Both the position numbers and the translations under genes were made by a program. From Methanobacteriota archaeon (GTDB taxonomy: Archaea; Thermoplasmatota; Thermoplasmata; RBG-16-68-12; JAFNFQ01), in assembly GCA_017885655.1 (NCBI GenBank), contig JAFNFQ010000007.1:1-60502 (forward strand): a DNA stretch of 60,502 bases. The letters are read 5' to 3'. This document shows positions 17,287-24,974 of this stretch, piece by piece. The notes below the pieces were generated by a model. That model saw only the letters and a list, made by a program, of their open reading frames with translations, did no database searches and had not been told where the DNA came from. The first letter of the stretch is position 1; each line of letters opens with the position of its first letter.

Positions 17287-18690
17287 TCAAGGCTCGGAAT
17301 GCCTTGTGAGCTTCTTCGGGTCGAGGATCCTCTCGGCCTCATCAGGTGTCATGAGCTTTCTCTCGAGGACGATTTCTCTGACCGTCTTGCCGGTCTTCAC
17401 AGACTCGCGGGCTATCTCTGTGGCCTTCTCGTAACCGATGATGGGGTTCAGCCTCGTGGCGATCGCAGGACTGAGCTCCGCGTTCCTCCTGCAGACGTCG
17501 ACGTTGGCGGTGATGCCGTCGATGCACTTCTTCGCGAGTATCTGAGCTGAATTGGCAAGTAGGCTGATTGATGTCAGGAGGTTGTGAGCCATGAGCGGCA
17601 TCATCGTGTTCAGGTCGAGGCTCGAGTTGAAGCCGCCAATAGTCACCGCCAGGTCGTTGCCTATTACCTGAGCCGCCGCCTGGCAGACGGCTTCCGGGAT
17701 AACCGGGTTCACCTTTCCGGGCATCATGGAGGAGCCCGGTTGGACCGCAGGCAGGTTGATCTCGTTCAACCCTGTCGCCGGGCCGGAGCTCATGAGGCGG
17801 AGGTCGTTGCATATCTTGAGCAGGCCCACCGCCACGACCTTCAAAGCCCCGCTCGCCTCGACCAGGGAATCCTGAGCCGCCTGCCCCTCGAAGTGGTTCT
17901 CCGCCTCGCGCAGGTCGAGTCCGGTGGCCGTCCTGAGTCTCTTGACGACATCGCGGCCGAACGAGGGGTGTGCGTTGATCCCCGTCCCCACCGCTGTCCC
18001 GCCAATCGCGAGCTCACTGAGGGAAACCTTGGAAGAAGCGACCCGGCGGATGCCGTGCTCTATCTGCGAGGCGTAACCGCCAAACTCCTGGCCGAGAGTG
18101 ATTGGGGTGGCGTCCTGAAGGTGTGTCCTTCCCGCCTTCACGACATCCGCGAACTCCGTGGCCTTCTTCGCGAGAGAATCCCTGAGCACCTCCATGGCGG
18201 GAATCAGATGCCGCTCGATCATCCCCAGCGCGGCCACGTGTATGGCGGTCGGGATGACGTCGTTGCTCGACTGCCCCATGTTGACATGATCGTTTGGATG
18301 GGCCGCTCCCTTCTGGCCGAGCGGCGTGCCAAGGATTTCATTCGCCCTGTTCGCGATGACCTCGTTCGCATTCATGTTGGTTGACGTGCCCGAGCCAGAC
18401 TGGAAAATGTCGACAACGAACTGATCATCGTACTCCCCCTCCGCCACCTCGCTCGATGCCCGCGCGATCGCGAGGCCGAGCTTGGGGTCGAGGAGACCCA
18501 GGTCGACGTTCGTCTCCGCAGCCGCCTTCTTGATCCGCCCAAGCGCGCGTATGAACTCCCGCCCGAACCTGAGTCCGCTCATCCGGAAGTTGTCAACGGC
18601 CCTCTGCGTCTCCACGCCATAGTAAGAGCCGGCGGGTATCTCGACCTCGCCGAGGAAGTCTCTCTCCATCCGCGTCCCCTTCATTCTCAC
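17287..18690 (-). CDS. fumC: Class II fumarate hydratase (fumarase C type)
   Basis: This enzyme interconverts fumarate and L-malate without an iron-sulfur cluster. The 467-residue protein has the superfamily blocks GSGTSTNMNANEVIANRA, HPNDHVNMGQSSND, and the flexible catalytic loop GSSMMPGKVNP at 319-329 with the proton-abstracting serine. PGKVNP favours fumarase over aspartase (PAKVNP), though VIPE after it is aspartase-like, so aspartate ammonia-lyase remains a minor alternative. The chosen GTG 18690 lies about 30 nt from a weak TATA element (ctttagaa). ATG 18684 or 18669 (MERDFLGEVEIP, preceded by aagggg) are possible and the last gives the usual family length. A second, unrelated fumarase is 1.4 kb away. 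Confidence 0.92.
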   Translation of the reverse strand: MRMKGTRMERDFLGEVEIPAGSYYGVETQRAVDNFRMSGLRFGREFIRALGRIKKAAAETNVDLGLLDPKLGLAIARASSEVAEGEYDDQFVVDIFQSGSGTSTNMNANEVIANRANEILGTPLGQKGAAHPNDHVNMGQSSNDVIPTAIHVAALGMIERHLIPAMEVLRDSLAKKATEFADVVKAGRTHLQDATPITLGQEFGGYASQIEHGIRRVASSKVSLSELAIGGTAVGTGINAHPSFGRDVVKRLRTATGLDLREAENHFEGQAAQDSLVEASGALKVVAVGLLKICNDLRLMSSGPATGLNEINLPAVQPGSSMMPGKVNPVIPEAVCQAAAQVIGNDLAVTIGGFNSSLDLNTMMPLMAHNLLTSISLLANSAQILAKKCIDGITANVDVCRRNAELSPAIATRLNPIIGYEKATEIARESVKTGKTVREIVLERKLMTPDEAERILDPKKLTRHSEP

Positions 18691-18847
18691 ACCATTGAGC
18701 TCAAGGCATCCGCAGTTCTAAAGGGTGTTGCTCAATACCCCGATATTCGGAGGAGGCATCTTTTGTCTGTCATCTCGACTCTATGAGCGCGTGTAGATGT
18801 GCAGGTAAGGCGGTTGACGAATGGGTCAGACGACGGCTGAAGGCATT

Positions 18848-19048
18848 TCACGTCGTCGTGATGACGATCCTGATCACGAGCAGTTCGAGGCGAGGTCTCG
18901 GAAGGCGGTAGCGACCAGTCGCGAGGAGCCCGAAGAGGGCCATGGAGACCAGGTCGCCTCCAGAGAACTGGGGTCGGAGGCCCGAGAGGTTGCTGGCCGT
19001 CATTGGGGCGAGTACGGCATCGAACATATCGACTGCGCGATTCAGCAC
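18848..19048 (-). CDS. Possible small membrane protein, weak YggT resemblance
   Basis: The stretch between fumC and the methyltransferase contains a minus-strand frame of about 66 residues: N-P-D-L-V-I-V-L-N-R, D-A-V-L-A-P-M, L-R-P-Q-F-S-G-G-D-L-V-S-M-A-L-F-G-L-L. The order of features (NP, then a D-x-V-L-A-P, then a GG-D-L and a hydrophobic helix) recalls the second half of YggT-type membrane proteins. The start is uncertain: GTG 19048, ATG 19027, or none. It may be a real short gene, a decayed fragment, or chance. On the plus strand I see no better reading of 18720-19140. Confidence 0.25.
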   Translation of the reverse strand: MLNRAVDMFDAVLAPMTASNLSGLRPQFSGGDLVSMALFGLLATGRYRLPRPRLELLVIRIVITTT

Positions 19049-19112
19049 AATTACGAGGTCAGGATTGCCTCGGTGAGCTGAACGATTCTCTTTCACAGCG
19101 GTATCTGTGGAA

Positions 19113-19120
19113 GCATTTAT
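19113..19120 (+). promoter_or_regulatory. TATA box of the methyltransferase gene
   Basis: gcatttat lies about 30 nt before ATG 19149, predicting a transcript with almost no leader. This decides the start: the in-frame GTG at 19107 lies upstream of the promoter element and cannot be used. Confidence 0.55.
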
Positions 19121-19148
19121 CGACTCGGACTTGCCTTCATCTGCGATT

Positions 19149-19955
19149 ATGGCGAGGAGAAGCTCGGGCCACTGGACGCAGAAGCTGTTCGTCGAGAAGC
19201 CGTACCTGTTCCTGCCCTTCCTTGAAGAGCGGAAGACGGCGGGCATTAAGGAAGCGGCAGCTGTCGCGAGGCTCTTCAGAAAGCATGGTGTCCGCTCTGG
19301 ATCCCGCGTCCTCGACCTCTGCTGCGGGATTGGAAGGATGGCGGTACCCCTCGCCAAGCAAGGATACGACGTCGTCGGCGTAGACATGTCGCCCGATTAT
19401 GTCAAGAGAGCCAGGAGATACGCGGCGTCGAAGCATGTCACGAGGCGGACGAAGTTCATCGTTGGCGACTATCGGGATATCGAATCAGCCATCTCGGATG
19501 AGACGCCATTCCGTGGTATCCTGAGCGCATTCACCTCGGTGGGCTACTACGGAAAGGACGTGGACAGAAAAACGTTCGAGGTTCTCGCGAGGCACACCGC
19601 CAGAGGCGGGGTCTTCATCCTCGACACGACCAACCGCGACTGGATCCTCCGCCACTTCGAGAAGAAAGGGTACGAGATGGCGGGGAACGTGCTCGTCCTC
19701 GAGGACAGGGAGTTCGACGCGGAGCGGTCCTACATGGTCAACAGGTGGGAATACTACCGCATCGTCGGACCACACCTCAGACCGGAAGGGGTGTACAAGG
19801 TCGACCACCGCATCTACGGCCCCGCCGACATGAAGGAGCTCCTGGAGTCGACGGGGTGGGCGGTCGTATCCTCGTCCGCCGACTACGACGGCAACCGGAT
19901 CGACATCATGGCCCCTGACAAGTCGCAGATGGTGACCGTCGCGAAGAGACGCTGA
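19149..19955 (+). CDS. SAM-dependent class I methyltransferase
   Basis: This is a 268-residue Rossmann-fold methyltransferase. Motif I is VLDLCCGIGRMAVPLA (around residues 53-68), followed by YDVVGVDMSPDYVKRAR, where the acidic end of strand 2 (D in VDMS) binds the ribose of SAM, then FIVGDYRDIE (motif III) and FRGILSAFTSVGYYG (motif IV region). The C-terminal part (GGVFILDTTNRDWIL, YRIVGPHLRPEGVY) is typical of enzymes acting on small molecules. Substrate is unknown. The upstream N-terminal helix HWTQKLFVEKPYLFLPFLE is common in the ubiE/smtA-like subgroup of archaea and bacteria. It stands alone between fumC and the class I fumarase operon. Confidence 0.88.
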   Translation: MARRSSGHWTQKLFVEKPYLFLPFLEERKTAGIKEAAAVARLFRKHGVRSGSRVLDLCCGIGRMAVPLAKQGYDVVGVDMSPDYVKRARRYAASKHVTRRTKFIVGDYRDIESAISDETPFRGILSAFTSVGYYGKDVDRKTFEVLARHTARGGVFILDTTNRDWILRHFEKKGYEMAGNVLVLEDREFDAERSYMVNRWEYYRIVGPHLRPEGVYKVDHRIYGPADMKELLESTGWAVVSSSADYDGNRIDIMAPDKSQMVTVAKRR

Positions 19956-20005
19956 GACGCGGTTTCACCGGTCAGCTCTTTCAAGAAGCGGATATGGGCG
20001 ATTAG

Positions 20006-20040
20006 AACCCTATCTACTGTAATGTAGTTAGGGTTAAAGG
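20006..20040. promoter_or_regulatory. Near-perfect 12+12 inverted repeat overlapping the fumarase operon promoter
   Basis: Arms AACCCTATCTAC (20006-20017) and GTAGTTAGGGTT (20024-20035) match at 11 of 12 positions around a 6-nt spacer. The right arm runs into a TATA-like ggttaaagg (20032-20040), which would start transcription near 20064, 12 nt before the fumarase alpha ATG. The position suits a repressor operator. A terminator hairpin for the upstream methyltransferase gene is the alternative. Confidence 0.55.
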
Positions 20041-20075
20041 CGGTCCTGTAATCCGCAAGTCCGGAGTAGGTCAGA

Positions 20076-20918
20076 ATGCGCACGATTCCGCTCGACACCG
20101 TTCGTGGCACGGTCTGCAAATTGTACATAGATGCGTGCTACAGGCTGAACGATGACATGAGGAAGGCTTTCAAGGATGCCGCGAAGACCGAGGTGAACCC
20201 GCAGGGCAGGGAGATCCTCCAGATGATCTCGGAGAACGCCGAGATCGCGGAGAAGGAGTGGCTCCCGATCTGCCAGGACACCGGTCTGGCGGTGGTCTAC
20301 GTTGAGCTCGGGGAGGAGGTCAGGTTCGACCGCCCGGGCCTGAAGGAAGCCATAAACCAGGGAGTGCGCCAGGCGTGCAAGGAAGGATTGCTGCGTGCCT
20401 CGGTCGCGAAGGACCCGCTGAGGCGGGGCAACACGGGCGACAACACTCCCGCGATAATCCACATCGACATGGTCCCGGGCGACAAGATGAAGCTGACCGT
20501 AGGAGCGAAGGGCACGGGCTCGGAGAACATGAGCAGGGTGAAGATACTCACTCCGTCGGCGGGGATGGAAGGCGTCAAGAACTTCGTCCTCGAGGCGGTG
20601 ACCCAGGGAGGCTCGAACCCCTGCCCGCCGCTCGTCGTCGGCGTCGGGATTGGCGGGAACCTCGAGACCGTGGCAGAGATTGCGAAAAAGTCGCTATACA
20701 GGCCCCTGAAGGACAAGAACAAGGACCCGTACTACGCCAGGCTCGAGGAGGACTGGCTGAAGGAGATCAACAAGTCGGGAGTCGGCCCGCAGGGGCTCGG
20801 AGGCTCGACGACCGCGCTGGCGGTGCACATCGAGGCGCTGCCTTGCCACATAGGTGCCCTCCCTGTGGCGGTCAACATCGACTGTCACGCCCACAGGCAC
20901 AAGGAGGCGGTGCTATGA
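20076..20918 (+). CDS. Class I fumarate hydratase, alpha subunit
   Basis: The alpha subunit carries the [4Fe-4S] cluster of the oxygen-sensitive fumarase (or the closely related L(+)-tartrate dehydratase). The three expected ligands are visible: Cys66 in LPICQDTG, Cys183 in GSNPCPPLVVG and Cys270 in NIDCHAHRH. The substrate-loop segments GNTGDNTPAIIH and AKGTGSENMS are conserved. Length 280 fits the two-subunit archaeal form. ATG 20076 follows an SD-like ggagtaggt. The stop overlaps the beta-subunit start (ATGATGA). Tartrate dehydratase cannot be excluded, but fumarase is the usual activity of this arrangement in archaea. Confidence 0.93.
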   Translation: MRTIPLDTVRGTVCKLYIDACYRLNDDMRKAFKDAAKTEVNPQGREILQMISENAEIAEKEWLPICQDTGLAVVYVELGEEVRFDRPGLKEAINQGVRQACKEGLLRASVAKDPLRRGNTGDNTPAIIHIDMVPGDKMKLTVGAKGTGSENMSRVKILTPSAGMEGVKNFVLEAVTQGGSNPCPPLVVGVGIGGNLETVAEIAKKSLYRPLKDKNKDPYYARLEEDWLKEINKSGVGPQGLGGSTTALAVHIEALPCHIGALPVAVNIDCHAHRHKEAVL

Positions 20919-21487
20919 TGAGCGAGTCGAAGCTGTACAAGCTGAAGCCTCCGCTGAAGGACTCAGATCTGATGCCCCTCAAGATCGGCGACAAGGTGTT
21001 GATCACCGGGCTGATGTACGGATGCAGGGACGCCGCGCACAAGAACATGGTCGAGATGCTGGACAAGGGGCAGCCCCTCCCGGTCGACCTGCGCGGGCAG
21101 ATCCTCTACTACGTCGGGCCGACGCCAGCTCCCAAGGGAAGACCGATAGGAGCGGCTGGACCGACCACTTCCGGTCGCATGGACGCGTACGCGCCCCGCA
21201 TGTACGACTATGGCGTGAAGGCGACAGTCGGCAAGGGGACGCGAGCAGAGCCCGTGGTGAAGTCGATGGTGAAAAACAAGGCTGTCTACCTCGTGGCGAT
21301 AGGGGGACTCGGCGCGACTCTCGCCAGCAAGATCAAAGCGGCAAAGGTGGCGGCCTGGCCCGAGCTTGGGACTGAAGCGCTATGGGAATTCAAGGTCGAG
21401 GACTTCCCCGCAATCGTCGCGAACGACGTCAACGGCAGGGACATCTACAAGGAGAATGTCAAGTACTGGGCGGAGAAACTGAAGTGA
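20915..21487 (+). CDS. Class I fumarate hydratase, beta subunit
   Basis: The 190-residue beta subunit completes the class I fumarase active site. Family features are KIGDKVLITGLMYGCRDAAHK, the GQILYYVGPTPAPKGRPIGAAGPTTSGRMD segment, and MYDYGVKATVGKG with AVYLVAIGGLGATLAS. The start ATG 20915 overlaps the alpha stop by 4 nt and has an SD (aaggaggcgg); a second ATG follows immediately. Translational coupling with the alpha subunit assures stoichiometry. Only a short gap of about 160 nt without genes follows, containing the 11-nt palindrome GTTCT-A-AGAAC at 21528-21538 and a purine-rich leader. Confidence 0.93.
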   Translation: MMSESKLYKLKPPLKDSDLMPLKIGDKVLITGLMYGCRDAAHKNMVEMLDKGQPLPVDLRGQILYYVGPTPAPKGRPIGAAGPTTSGRMDAYAPRMYDYGVKATVGKGTRAEPVVKSMVKNKAVYLVAIGGLGATLASKIKAAKVAAWPELGTEALWEFKVEDFPAIVANDVNGRDIYKENVKYWAEKLK

Positions 21488-21645
21488 CTTATCATCACCC
21501 GCAAAGGGTCCGGTGCGGGCATCCAAAGTTCTAAGAACCCAGCCAGCGTTAACTGGGAGGCCGATTCCCGAGGCTATGGGCAGGGAAAGAGTGAGAGGGT
21601 CCGAGACTCGGAAAAGGGGAAGAGGCAAGGGAGGAAGGTGACACC

Positions 21646-22398
21646 ATGAGCAACTGTCCAGTGTGTGGGAAGCCGATGATGTTTTGGGAGAAGAACCAGA
21701 AGTGGTGGTGTAAGACCTGCAAGCAGTACAGGCAGACGCAGCCTGTCATGCAGCCTGCGCAGCAGGCCGTCCAGCAATCTGCAGGGCAGGTCGCCGCGCA
21801 TCAGGCGGTGAATGCGGCGCTCACCGGCATCTGGGCGCAGAACAACTACAAGATCCGCAAGAAGGTCCTGGCCCTGACGAACCAGTACTGGATCCAGGAT
21901 TCCCAAGAGAGGACGCTGGGCTACGCCAAGCAGAAGGCGTTCAAGCTGAAGGAGGACATCCGGATCTTCACCGACGAGACGATGAAGACCGAACTGTTCA
22001 AGATAAAGCAGCAGGAGATCCTCGATATCTGGATGACATGCGCGGTCACGGACTCGCGGACGAACCAGGTGCTCGGCTACGTGAAGAGGAAGGTTCTCTC
22101 GTCGATGTGGGCGAGGAGCGAATGGGAGATATTCGACCGGTTCAAGAATCTCATCGGCGGCATATATGAGAATAAGACCTCGGGCGCGATAAGGAGGTGG
22201 ATGCCTGGCGGCTCGCTTGTGCCGATCAAGACCCAGCTCACCCTCAACAACTACCCAGTCGCGGACATCAACCAGCAGTTCAAGATGGTGGGCGATGTCT
22301 GGGACATCAATTGCATACAGGTTCCTCCGTACTTCGACCGCCGAGTCCTCCTTGCGTGTGCGCTGCTCATGGGCATGATCGAGAGGCAACAGAGGTAG
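21646..22398 (+). CDS. Zinc-ribbon protein with LURP-one/scramblase-like domain
   Basis: The N-terminus is a zinc ribbon: CPVCGKPMMFWEKNQKWWC-KTC (ligands at 4, 7 and about 22, 25). A Gln/Pro-rich linker follows. Residues about 65-245 resemble the LURP-one-related/phospholipid scramblase (tubby-like) beta-barrel: KIRKKVLALTNQYWIQD, TLGYAKQKAFKLKEDIRIF, QVLGYVKRKVLSSMWARSEWEIFD. The C-terminus is hydrophobic (LLACALLMGMIE). Homologous single-domain proteins occur in bacteria, plants and archaea; their molecular role is poorly known. Translation start is clear: SD ggaaggtga precedes ATG 21646. It has its own leader and no operon partner. Confidence 0.75.
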   Translation: MSNCPVCGKPMMFWEKNQKWWCKTCKQYRQTQPVMQPAQQAVQQSAGQVAAHQAVNAALTGIWAQNNYKIRKKVLALTNQYWIQDSQERTLGYAKQKAFKLKEDIRIFTDETMKTELFKIKQQEILDIWMTCAVTDSRTNQVLGYVKRKVLSSMWARSEWEIFDRFKNLIGGIYENKTSGAIRRWMPGGSLVPIKTQLTLNNYPVADINQQFKMVGDVWDINCIQVPPYFDRRVLLACALLMGMIERQQR

Positions 22399-22512
22399 GA
22401 CAGAGTCCGACGGAAAACTGGGCTCGCAGCGGCAGAAGCAGGGCAGCGATCCCTGACCGCGGACGAGATGTGCCGCCCTCGGGAGCTGATTGTCCACTGC
22501 GCGTGCGGCATC

Positions 22513-22522
22513 AACTTTTTAA
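22513..22522 (+). promoter_or_regulatory. TATA box of the first tandem glycosyltransferase
   Basis: aactttttaa is centred about 26 nt before ATG 22543. The whole segment down to the start (TATA, then gcgcgggatgatggc) is repeated before the second copy at 23761-23797. Confidence 0.55.
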
Positions 22523-22542
22523 CCATTCTGGGGTTGCGCGGG

Positions 22543-23670
22543 ATGATGGCCAACGCTGACCGTCGCCCGCGCGTCGATTTCTTGGTTGGCGAGCGGAACC
22601 GGCCGCGCGACGCGATGGATCGCGCATACACGAACTTCAAGACGCGCCTCGACGCCCACATCGACGGCAGAGAATTGGACTACGTGCTGCCAGGTCTGTC
22701 GAAACGCATGACGGCGATGACGTTACTGAGCCGATTTCCTTACGGTGTCAAGGCTTGGCTGAAGCGCCGCGAGGACTCGATTGTTCAGATCCATAACCAG
22801 AGGCTCGGCATGATTCTACACCTGAACGCCTTCTCTCCCTCAGTCATAATCTGCCATGACATCATCGAGCACGTGATGCATGAGTATTGGGCCGGGCCAT
22901 CCTATAGGGCGTTCATCCGGCTCTATATCACTGGGACCATGAAGGCGGATGTCGTCTTGACACCCTCGAAGCAGACCGCCGAGGACATTCGCAAGCATTT
23001 CCGTACCAACCCCCCCAGGGTCGAGGTGATACGCCATGGCGTGGACCGCACACGCTTCCACCCGGCCGATCGCCGGGCTTTCCTTCGACATTTCGGTCTT
23101 CCTGAAGATCGGAGGTACATGCTGTATGTCGGTTCGGAACAGCCGCGCAAGAACGTCCCCGCCGTCGTGAGAACGTTCATCAGGGCGCGAAAGGAGTTCC
23201 CCGACCTGATCTTGCTCAAAGTCGGACGGGCAGATGAGGTGAAGCATTTCCCAATCCGCGAGCAGTTGCTGAGTCAGCTGTCTGCCGCTGGGCTGGGGAA
23301 CCAGGCGCTTTTCCTCGACTTCGTGCCTGACGATCTCATGGCGGCGGCCTACTCGGCGGCGGATGTCTTTGTATTTCCGTCGCTCTACGAAGGCTTCGGC
23401 ATGCCCGTGCTGGAGGCAATGGCTTGCGGCACACCCGTCGTCACCTCGAACACCACCGCCATTCCCGAAATCGCCGAGAATGCGGCGATCCTGGTCCAGC
23501 CCACCGACGAGGACGCCATTCTCGAGGCCACGCTGCGTGTGCTTCGCGACGACGTGCTCCGAGCCGAACTCTCTGCGAAGGGCAGAAGCCGTGCCGAGGA
23601 ACTCAATTGGGACAAAGCCGCCGCGGAGTTGCTGGCTCTTTACCGGCAACTGGACCCGCGGCGCGGTTGA
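22543..23670 (+). CDS. Glycosyltransferase family 4 (first tandem copy)
   Basis: This is a GT-B fold retaining glycosyltransferase, about 375 residues. The C-terminal nucleotide-sugar domain has the YVGSEQPRKN start, HGVD after the linker, and the diagnostic SLYEGFGMPVLEAMACGTPVV with the E-x7-E pair. The N-terminal acceptor domain contains ICHDIIEHVMHEYW. I chose the ATG at 22543 (another directly follows at 22546) because the TATA box places transcription there; a longer frame to 22468 lies before the promoter. The downstream neighbour is a paralogue. Probable role: transfer of a sugar to a lipid-linked or surface glycan. Donor and acceptor are unknown. Confidence 0.88.
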   Translation: MMANADRRPRVDFLVGERNRPRDAMDRAYTNFKTRLDAHIDGRELDYVLPGLSKRMTAMTLLSRFPYGVKAWLKRREDSIVQIHNQRLGMILHLNAFSPSVIICHDIIEHVMHEYWAGPSYRAFIRLYITGTMKADVVLTPSKQTAEDIRKHFRTNPPRVEVIRHGVDRTRFHPADRRAFLRHFGLPEDRRYMLYVGSEQPRKNVPAVVRTFIRARKEFPDLILLKVGRADEVKHFPIREQLLSQLSAAGLGNQALFLDFVPDDLMAAAYSAADVFVFPSLYEGFGMPVLEAMACGTPVVTSNTTAIPEIAENAAILVQPTDEDAILEATLRVLRDDVLRAELSAKGRSRAEELNWDKAAAELLALYRQLDPRRG

Positions 23671-23760
23671 CACCCATCACAATCGTTTTGTGCCTGCCCA
23701 CGGACAGCGGATCGAATATCCCGCACGTGTCGTCAGTCGCAGCGGGGTTGGCGGAGGCAT

Positions 23761-23770
23761 CACATTTTTA
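23761..23770 (+). promoter_or_regulatory. TATA box of the second tandem glycosyltransferase
   Basis: cacattttta lies about 26 nt before the paired ATGs at 23792 and 23795, in a segment that copies the arrangement before the first glycosyltransferase. Both copies therefore appear to be independently transcribed and leaderless. Confidence 0.55.
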
Positions 23771-23791
23771 TGCGTTGCATGATTGCGCGGG

Positions 23792-24919
23792 ATGATGGCC
23801 AAGGCGGAGGGCCGCCCTCGCGTCGACTTCCTGTCTGGTGATAGAAGCCGGCCCATGGACGCCATGGAACGCGTCTACTCAGAGCTAAGACGTCACGTCG
23901 GCGGCTTGATAGACGGACGAGAGTTGGGCTATTCTTATCCCGTAGCCCTACGGAAAATCCCCACCGCCACATACGTGAGCCAAGGGCTGTACGCGATCAA
24001 CGCGTGGATGAAACGGAGGCAGGACTCCATCATCCACATCAACAATCAGAGGCTTGGGATAGTTCTGCACCTGAATGATTTCTCCCCCTCGATCATCTTC
24101 TGCCATGACATCATCGAACACGTGATGAGCGAGTATTGGGGCGGGCCAGCGTACAGGATGTTCATTCGTAGCTACCTCACCGGGACACTGAAGGCGGACG
24201 TTGTCCTGACACCCTCGAAGTGGACAGCCGGGGAGATCCGAAAACACTTTCCAGCCGCATCGACGCGACTGGAGCCGATACATGACGCAGTCGACCACAA
24301 GCTGTTCCGTCCGCTCGACCGTCGTTTATTCCTTAAGCGGTTCGGTCTTCCCGAGGATCGTAAGTATCTCCTGTACGTCGGCTCAGAGCAGCCCCGCAAG
24401 AACTTCCCCGCAGTTGTCCGTGCGTTCATTGGGGCTCGGAAGGAATTCCCTGGCCTGACCCTCCTCAAGATAGGACGGGCCGATGAGATCGAAGGCTATC
24501 CTGTTCACAAACAGATCCAAGAGGAGCTCGCTGCGGCGGGCCTGAGCAGCCAGGCGTTGTTCTTCGAGAACATGCCGGACGAAATGATGCCGGCGGCCTA
24601 TTCGGCGGCAGACGCGTTCCTGTTCCCATCTCTCTATGAGGGTTTCGGCTTGCCCGTGCTGGAAGCCATGGCGTGCGGCACCCCCGTCGTCGCCTCGAAC
24701 ACCACTGCCATCCCGGAGGTCGCCGGGGACGGGGCAATCCTCGTTCCCCCTACAGACCCGAATGCGATTCTGGAGGCGACACTACGCGTGCTGCGCGACG
24801 ACGAACTCAGGGCCGACCTATCCGCGCGTGGCCGCCGCCGGGCAGAGCTGTTCAGTTGGGACAAGAGTGCGATGCAACTCCTTGAGATATACCGCCAGCT
24901 TGACCCCCGCCACGACTGA
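23792..24919 (+). CDS. Glycosyltransferase family 4 (second tandem copy)
   Basis: This paralogue of the preceding gene is alike along its whole length: HDIIEHVMSEYWGGPAYR, ADVVLTPSKWTAGEIRKHF, YVGSEQPRKNFPAVVRAF, FPSLYEGFGLPVLEAMACG. It keeps the E-x7-E motif. Substitutions cluster in the first 80 residues (the acceptor side), which hints at a shifted acceptor specificity while the donor is the same. The start is ATG 23792 or 23795, matching the first copy. The pair most likely adds successive similar sugars to one glycan. No flippase or oligosaccharyltransferase is in view. Confidence 0.88.
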   Translation: MMAKAEGRPRVDFLSGDRSRPMDAMERVYSELRRHVGGLIDGRELGYSYPVALRKIPTATYVSQGLYAINAWMKRRQDSIIHINNQRLGIVLHLNDFSPSIIFCHDIIEHVMSEYWGGPAYRMFIRSYLTGTLKADVVLTPSKWTAGEIRKHFPAASTRLEPIHDAVDHKLFRPLDRRLFLKRFGLPEDRKYLLYVGSEQPRKNFPAVVRAFIGARKEFPGLTLLKIGRADEIEGYPVHKQIQEELAAAGLSSQALFFENMPDEMMPAAYSAADAFLFPSLYEGFGLPVLEAMACGTPVVASNTTAIPEVAGDGAILVPPTDPNAILEATLRVLRDDELRADLSARGRRRAELFSWDKSAMQLLEIYRQLDPRHD

Positions 24920-24974
24920 CGTTGCCGCCGGAGGGAATGCCATGGCTGAGTGGGATGCGCGGACTCCATCCCAC

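Noticed and set aside
18821-19081. Plus-strand frame of about 86 codons before the methyltransferase
   Set aside because: The product is Arg/Asp/Glu-rich without hydrophobic pattern, and no promoter or SD is placed for it.
22468-22542. N-terminal extension of the first glycosyltransferase
   Set aside because: It lies upstream of and across the TATA box, and the paralogue at 23792 starts at the equivalent double ATG.
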